A DNA stretch of 64,000 nucleotides from Anthoceros angustus (lineage: Eukaryota; Streptophyta; Anthocerotopsida; Anthocerotales; Anthocerotaceae): assembly GCA_010909165.1 (NCBI GenBank), contig VJWM01000108.1, positions 248,001 through 312,000 on the forward strand, read 5' to 3'. The position numbers were made by a program, and so were the translations under genes. Of this stretch, positions 58,805 to 64,000 are shown in pieces. Below the pieces are notes generated by a model. The model saw only the letters and a program-made list of their open reading frames with translations. It had not been told where the DNA came from and ran no database searches. Each line of letters starts with the position of its first letter. Position 1 is the stretch's first letter.

Positions 58805-59904
58805 TTAGGCTAACTGGCTGCTCCCCGTGGGCGACGAGGAGAGGAATTGGCCCGACGAGGAGGAGATGAATTGGCGCACAGATTGGCGGAGCAGATCGAC
58901 GTCCCGCGCGAACTCTTCCAACTCGCCTCCTCGGTGGAGCATCAGCTGGCGCTCCATCCTCTCCAGTGCAGCCTCAGCGTTGGAAACCTGCACCAGCTGG
59001 TGGCGCACCTTCTCGTCACTCAGCCTGGCCAGGCTCTGCAGGGCCAAGATGGCCTTCTCCATGGTGTCAAGCTCCTCCCCGCTGCTCTCCGCCAGCCTCA
59101 CAACAGCGGCGATCAGATCAGGCGTGAAGAACTCCTCAACCTGCATCCCGGCGTCCGCCAGATCTCCAACCAGCTGCACGCACTTCCTCCGCAGCCTCAT
59201 CCCCTTCCCCCCGTCCCCGATGACGCGCTGCAGCAACCCGGCGCCGCCGAGGCGGCCGAATCCTTCCTGCCCCTGCGGCAAGTCCTGCACCAACGCAGCC
59301 ACGGCGAAGAGCGCCTTCCCGCCTCCTCCTCCCTGCCTTCCTCCACCAGCCGCATCAGCCTCGGCAGCGCCCGGCCTCCAGCACCTCCTCCTGCACCTTT
59401 GCGTTGTTCTGCACCGCCGTGCCAAGCACCCAGGCCACCATCGCCTGCACCTCCGCCTCCTCCCCCGCCAGCCCCGCCACCAGAGCCTCCACTCCCCATC
59501 CCTCCCAGCGCGTTCGCGTTCCCCGTCTCCTCCACCAAAAGCAGCAGCTCCCGTAGCCCGAACATCCGCTCCTCCAGCCCCTCCTTCCCGAGCTCGGCTA
59601 TGGCGGCCCGCATCAGCTCCGCGTCCGATTCCTTCTCCAGGCTGTCCAGCACCTCCCGGATCCCCGCCTGCGCCTCCCGCACCCGCTCCGACCCCGCGGC
59701 TGCCTCCTCCGCAACGTCCCTCAGCTTGCCCGCGTCCGCGTGCCCGATGGCCCAATGCAACATGGCCTCCATGGATCCGAATCCGCCATCTTCTACCTCC
59801 CAAGGCACCCCCGTCTCGTTCCCATCCTCCCCCGATTCCGCAGGGGCTGCCAAGCCCCACAGCAGCACCACCACCACCAACAACAACATCACGGATCTTG
59901 CCAT
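58805..59904 (-). CDS. ER Hsp70 nucleotide-exchange factor (SIL1/Fes1-like), frame-disrupted
   Basis: ATG 59904 starts a signal peptide (MARSVMLLLVVVVLLWGLAA). Then comes GFGSMEAMLHWAIGHADAGK, typical of plant HspBP1/Fes1 homologues, and armadillo-type repeats: AELGKEGLEERMFGLRELLL, AWVLGTAVQNNAKVQEEVLE, RRKCVQLVGDLADAG. The end is polar (SSSPTGSSQLA, stop at 58805). Such factors release ADP from BiP in the ER. The reading frame changes three times: near 59490-59500, at the C-run 59369-59374, and in the GA-rich run 59316-59340. The second shift is not present in the partial copy at 60665-61525. The conserved flanks make sequencing error in GC-rich runs more likely than a dead gene. Introns were not needed. 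Confidence 0.75.
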
Positions 59905-60179
59905 TTCGACTGTGAAGGGATTTCGATCCCGCGTCTCTCCGAACGCTCTCGGGCGATTATGCGCGACCACCCGGCTGTCTGCCAAGGATGATGGCCCGGT
60001 TTAAGAAGCCTGGAATATTATGCACGATGCGCGTTTGTTTGTGCCCTACCCACCGCAGGAGGCAGCAGGAGGACAAATATATAGCGTTCCTGCGCTAAAC
60101 CCTCGAGGAAGAGCTTTCTCCTTCTTGGAAGCATTCATCAGCGAGGGCTAGCGGGCTTCACACGCGGAGCGGCGCCGAC
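59905..60179. promoter_or_regulatory. Divergent promoter SIL1-like / DnaJ (copy A)
   Basis: The 275 bp between the two ATGs contain a TATA-like AAATATATAGC near 60075, about 100 bp before the DnaJ start codon. The segment is repeated at 61526-61801 (copy B). Confidence 0.55.
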
Positions 60180-60664
60180 ATGGGCCGCCTGCAACCCTGG
60201 CGTCGATCCTGGCGGCTGCTCCAGCAGCGCACGCATTCTGCCCCTGCGCCCTGGCCTCCCGCGCAATGCAATTCCGGGCAAGTCGGCTCGGTGGGTTGGG
60301 CTGGGTTTCATGTATGATCTGGCTGTGGGATTTGTTTTCTGGGTTAGCTGGGGTGGGTGGAATTTGCGGATGTGGCCGGAGATGATGGTGTGTGGGGAAT
60401 TGGAGGAGATTTGACGGTGTTGCATCATGTGACCTGTGCAGGGGGATTGACGGAGTGGAAGGATGGATTCCGGGAAGCAGAGGGACGGTCCCTGTGGGAT
60501 TTTGCCGGCCCAGGTGCGAGCTTTGGGTCGAATGCCCAGCGCAACATGGCTTGTGGTAATTTGTCTCGACAGGGAGGAGGAAATGGGAGGCGGTGCGATT
60601 TCGTCTGAAATGCTGCTCTGGAATGGTGTGGCCTCACATGACCTGATTGTCTACGTTGTGGGCC

Positions 60665-61525
60665 AGGCTCTGCAGGGCCAAGATGGCCTTCCATGGTGTC
60701 AAGCTCCTCCCCGCTGCTCCGCCAGCCTCACAGCAGCGGCGATCAGATCAGGCGTGAAGAACTCCTCAACCTGCATCCCGGCGTCCGCCAGATCTCCAAC
60801 CAGCTGCACGCACTTCCTCCGCAGCCTCATCCCCTTCCCCGTCCCCGATGACGCTGCAGCAACCTGGCGCCGCCGAGGCGGCTGAATCCTTCCTGCCCCT
60901 GCGGCAAGTCCTGCACCAACGCAGCCACGGCGAAGAGCGCCTTCCCGCCTCCTCCTCCCGCCTTCCTCCACCAGCCGCATCAGCCTCGGCAGCGCCCCGG
61001 CCTCCAGCACCTCCTCCTGCACCTTTGCGTTGTTCTGCACCGCCGTGCCAAGCACCCAGGCCACCATCGCCTGCACCTCCGCCTCCTCCCCCGCCAGCCC
61101 CGCCACCAGAGCCTCCACTCCCCATCCCTCCCAGCGCGTTCGCGTTCCCCGTCTCCTCCACCAAAAGCAGCAGCTCCTGTAGCCCGAACATCCGCTCCTC
61201 CAGCCCCTCCTTCCTGAGCTCGGCTATGGCGGCCCGCATCAGCTCCGCGTCCGATTCCTTCTCCAGGCTGTCCAGCACCTCCCGGATCCCCGCCTGCGCC
61301 TCCCCGCACCGCTCCGACCCCGCGGCTGCCTCCTCCGCAACGTCCTCAGCTTGCCCGCGTCCGCGTGCCCGATGGCCCAATGCAACATGGCCTCCATGGA
61401 TCCGAATCCGCCATCTTCTACCTCCCAAGGCACCCCGTCTCGTTCCCATCCTCCCCGATTCCGCAGGGCTGCCAAGCCCACAGCAGCACCACCACCACCA
61501 ACAACAACATCACGGATCTTGCCAT
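60665..61525 (-). pseudogene. Partial second copy of the SIL1-like gene
   Basis: Copy B of the tandem duplication holds codons from the start (ATG 61525) to about RRKCVQLVGDLADAG and further to 60665, but not the C-terminal ~75 codons. It has its own frameshifts, for example a shorter C-run inside the signal peptide and dinucleotide losses near 60683 and 60715, so it cannot encode a working protein as written. It may not exist in the genome if the duplication is an assembly artefact. Confidence 0.8.
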
Positions 61526-61801
61526 TTCGACTGTGAAGGGATTTCGATCCCGCGTCTCTCCGAACGCTCTCGGGCGATTATGCGCGACCACCCGGCTGTC
61601 TGCCAAGGATGATGGCCCGGTTTAAGAAGCCTGGAATATTATGCACGATGCGCGTTTGTTTGTGCCCTACCCACCGCAGGAGGCAGCAGGAGGACAAATA
61701 TATAGCGTTCCTGCGCTAAACCCTCGAGGAAGAGCTTTCTCCTTCTTGGGAAGCATTCATCAGCGAGGGCTAGCGGGCTTCACACGCGGAGCGGCGCCGA
61801 C

Positions 61802-63915
61802 ATGGGCCGCCTGCAACCCTGGCGTCGATCCTGGCGGCTGCTCCAGCAGCGCACGCATTCTGCCCTGCGCCCTGGCCTCCCCGCGCAATGCAATTCCGGG
61901 CAAGTCGGCTCGGTGGGTTGGGCTGGGTTTCATGTATGATCTGGCTGTGGGGATTTGTTTTCTGGGTTAGCTGGGGTGGGTGGAATTTGCGGATGTGGCC
62001 GGAGATGATGGTGTGTGTGGGGGAATTGGAGGAGATTTGACGGTGTTGCATCATGTGACCTGTGCAGGGGGGGATTGACGGAGTGGAAGGATGGATTCCG
62101 GGGAAGCAGAGGGGACGGTCCCTGTGGGATTTTGCCGGCCCAGGTGCGAGCTTTGGGTCGAATGCCCAGCGCAACATGGCTTGTGGTAATTTGTCTCGAC
62201 AGGGAGGAGGGGAAATGGGAGGCGGTGCGATTTCGTCTGAAATGCTGCTCTGGAATGGTGTGGCCTCACATGACCTGATTGTCTACGTTGTGGGCCAGGC
62301 TGCAGTTACGGATTGGAGAGCTTGGCGGGCCATGGCAGACGGGTGGATGGGTGTGGTGGTGGCAGCAGGGGGTTTCATGCAACAGGTTTCGTTCTGAGCA
62401 AGTGGTGGGATTGGTTGTGTTTTTTCCTTTGTGGTGGATAATGATGCGTAGCGGTTCGCCGGGCATGCAGGTCTGAATTCCAAGCCTAGGGACTACTATG
62501 AGGTCCTTGGTGTGGAGAAGGGAGCTAGTGCATCAGATATTAAGAAGGCTTACTACGCGGTAGTCACGTGTTTGACGGCTTTGTGCGGTTGGATGATGTG
62601 CTTCAGCTTCACAGCTTTGTGAACCTGAGCCATGGTTCTGGGTGCTTGTGCCTCTTTACTGCTCTCACATCGCGGCTGCCATTGTAGCTGGCGAAGAAAT
62701 ACCACCCGGATACAAACAAGGAGGATCCAAACACAGCAAAGAAGTTTCAAGAGGTCCAGAAGGCTTATGAGGCAAGTCCTGGTGTAGTGCTCACTGAATT
62801 CCAAAATGCGGGCCCACTAGAGTTGTTCCTAACTTTGCTCTGTGCATTTTCCGTTTGCAGGTGTTGAAAGATGAGGAGAAGCGTGCAATGTATGATCAGG
62901 TCAGCATCCTTTCTCGTGAACAGTGGTTCTTCTGAAAGCCTTACTGTCAGTTTCAGGACGTCCGTTTTTCAGGCTCTCAGGTCCTCCATGTTGGCTATTG
63001 CAGGTCGGGCCAGAGAGTTTCGAACAAGCTGCTGCAAACGGTGGTTTTCGACCTGGTGGACCCACTGCAGATTGGTCCGACATGTTTAATTCTTCGATGG
63101 GGGAGGTGTGCCTTCCGTCTGTCCCTGGTTATTTACTTCCATTGGGCCGATTCTGGAGCTTGCTGTGGAATGTGGCCAAGTTTGATGCGTGCATTGTGTG
63201 GCAGATTTTTGGTGGGATATTTGGTGGAAGAGACGGACCCAGACACAGTGTGGTGAGTTTCTATTTTGTTGTATAATAAGCATGCCTCAATTCCTGCTCC
63301 CTTCTGCTGATCTGTGAAACTGAACATTCATATGGCTGCTTGACTGTCAGGTTAATCTTCAGCTATCATTTATGGAGGCTGTTCATGGTGTACGGAAAAA
63401 AGTCACATTTGTGGCAGCCCAACGATGTGAAGCGTGTAGTAAGTTACATATGCGCTCCTCACAAGTCTCTGTCAGCCTATGTTCTCTAACAAAAAGCCTG
63501 TTCAAATTTCTCAACAATGTGCACGCCCTTTCCAGAGGGATCTGGACTGCCTCCAGGAGTAAAGCCTCAAACCTGCCGACAGTGCAGGGGAACTGGAAAG
63601 GTAGTAGGCTGCCTCTGGAGCACTTCTCTTAGTAGCATGCCCTATGGCTTCTGCTGACAGTAATGTCTGTTCCCAGATACATGCGCAACATCCCTTCTTC
63701 TCGTTTGAGGTGGGCTGTACAGCTTGTGGCGGCACAGGTAACCATGTAAAGGTGAGCGCCAATTTCGAGTTTAAGTAATTTCGCACATCTCAGCAAGCTT
63801 TTGGGTGCTGGCGTGACATGCCTCGTATTTTTTGAAATCCAGGAGCAGTGTCCCACTTGCCGAGGAGCAGGAACTGTGAGAGCTACAAAAGAAGTGGAAG
63901 TGGTCATTCCAGCTG
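61802..63915 (+). CDS. DnaJ (type I Hsp40), probably mitochondrial, GFA2-like; partial
   Basis: Type I J-proteins deliver clients to Hsp70. Exons: 62471-62559, 62688-62771, 62861-62899, 63004-63105, 63205-63252, 63351-63438, 63536-63600, 63677-63751 and 63843-63915; the gene continues past the window. J-domain: [20 protein letters not shown] and the HPD loop in [15 protein letters not shown] region ([12 protein letters not shown]) and zinc repeats follow: [32 protein letters not shown], all four present. Exon 1 is probably at 61802-61899 ([20 protein letters not shown]), an Arg-rich mitochondrial presequence. Its phase fits only if one surplus C in a run is removed. The intron after 62771 begins GC (GAG|GCAAGT), and intron 1 appears to as well. 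It is head-to-head with the SIL1-like gene. Confidence 0.88.
62772..62860 (+). other. GC-AG intron in the DnaJ gene
   Basis: The exon ends KAYE (GCTTATGAG) and the intron begins GCAAGTCC. It ends CCGTTTGCAG before [19 protein letters not shown] is the usual non-canonical donor. Protein continuity across the junction ([12 protein letters not shown]) leaves no alternative GT donor. Confidence 0.85.
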
Positions 63916-64000
63916 GTATTCCACTTTTGAACTATCATTGCTTGCAAAAATTCATATGCCGGCTGTCAAATCGTAGAGTCTGCTTGTCTCATTGATTTCG

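Larger units (their letters stand above)
59031..62296 (+). repeat. Tandem duplication, ~1.63 kb unit, spanning the SIL1/DnaJ promoter
   Basis: Copy A is 59031-60664 and copy B 60665-62296. The joints share GGCCAGGCT. The unit holds most of the SIL1-like coding region, the whole divergent promoter, DnaJ exon 1 and part of DnaJ intron 1. Differences between copies are mostly one- or two-base changes in runs of C, G or CT, plus few substitutions. In the first exon of DnaJ, copy A has four Cs where B has three, and B has four where A has three. Confidence 0.95.

Noticed and set aside
58827-60004. Long plus-strand open frames of 362 and 385 codons
   Set aside because: They are Pro/Ser/Ala-rich shadows of the GC-rich SIL1-like gene on the minus strand, whose signal peptide and armadillo motifs are convincing.

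Overview
The window is nuclear DNA of a green plant. The recognisable genes are spliced with short GT-AG introns, mostly about 65 to 130 bp. They include plant-type families: PPR proteins with plant E+/DYW C-termini, a plant SnRK1 beta-gamma subunit, a GT8 glycosyltransferase, and plant-like MSH4, UEV1 and FKBP12. Two long intronless PPR-editing genes, very short introns and a relic of a DUF7869-type element suggest a seed-free land plant (lycophyte, hornwort or moss). I cannot fix the species, and this is inference.

Layout. 1-9.2 kb is repeat territory: a duplicated non-coding block, a stray copia RT fragment, and a nearly complete but internally deleted Ty1/copia element (2792-6707) with LTRs, tRNA-Met-type primer site and a degenerate target duplication. 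9.2-32.7 kb is gene-dense: aldo-keto reductase (-), an Arg-rich histone H2B variant (-), a small unknown basic protein (+), a complete 24-exon MSH4 (-), a FANCE-like gene (+) only 89 bp from MSH4 start-to-start, FKBP12 (-), UEV1 (-), a GT8 glycosyltransferase (+), and a head-to-head pair of PPR genes (DYW type on -, E+ type on +). 32.7-50.5 kb has no intact gene: AT-rich spacer, degenerate mobile-element sequence, two long tandem duplications (about 1.7 and 1.45 kb units), a purine-rich stretch and a broken DUF7869-like gene. 50.5-64 kb is gene-rich again: an unknown two-TM protein (+), SnRK1 KIN-beta-gamma (+), HISN3 (-), an ER Hsp70 nucleotide-exchange factor of the SIL1/Fes1 type (-), and an organellar DnaJ (+) that runs off the window.

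How genes relate. Several pairs are divergent with short shared upstream regions: MSH4/FANCE (both act in meiotic recombination, with opposite effects on crossovers), SIL1/DnaJ (both Hsp70 co-chaperones), H2B/unknown, and PPR/PPR.

Caution on quality. The tandem duplications at 54998-56894 and 59031-62296 cut through genes. Their two copies differ largely by one-base changes in homopolymer runs, some of which break reading frames in one copy only. This is what unpolished long-read assembly duplication looks like, and it should be excluded before any biological reading. I did not find a new system such as a defence island or gene cluster. The most interesting items are the divergent gene pairs, the H2B variant and the unknown proteins.
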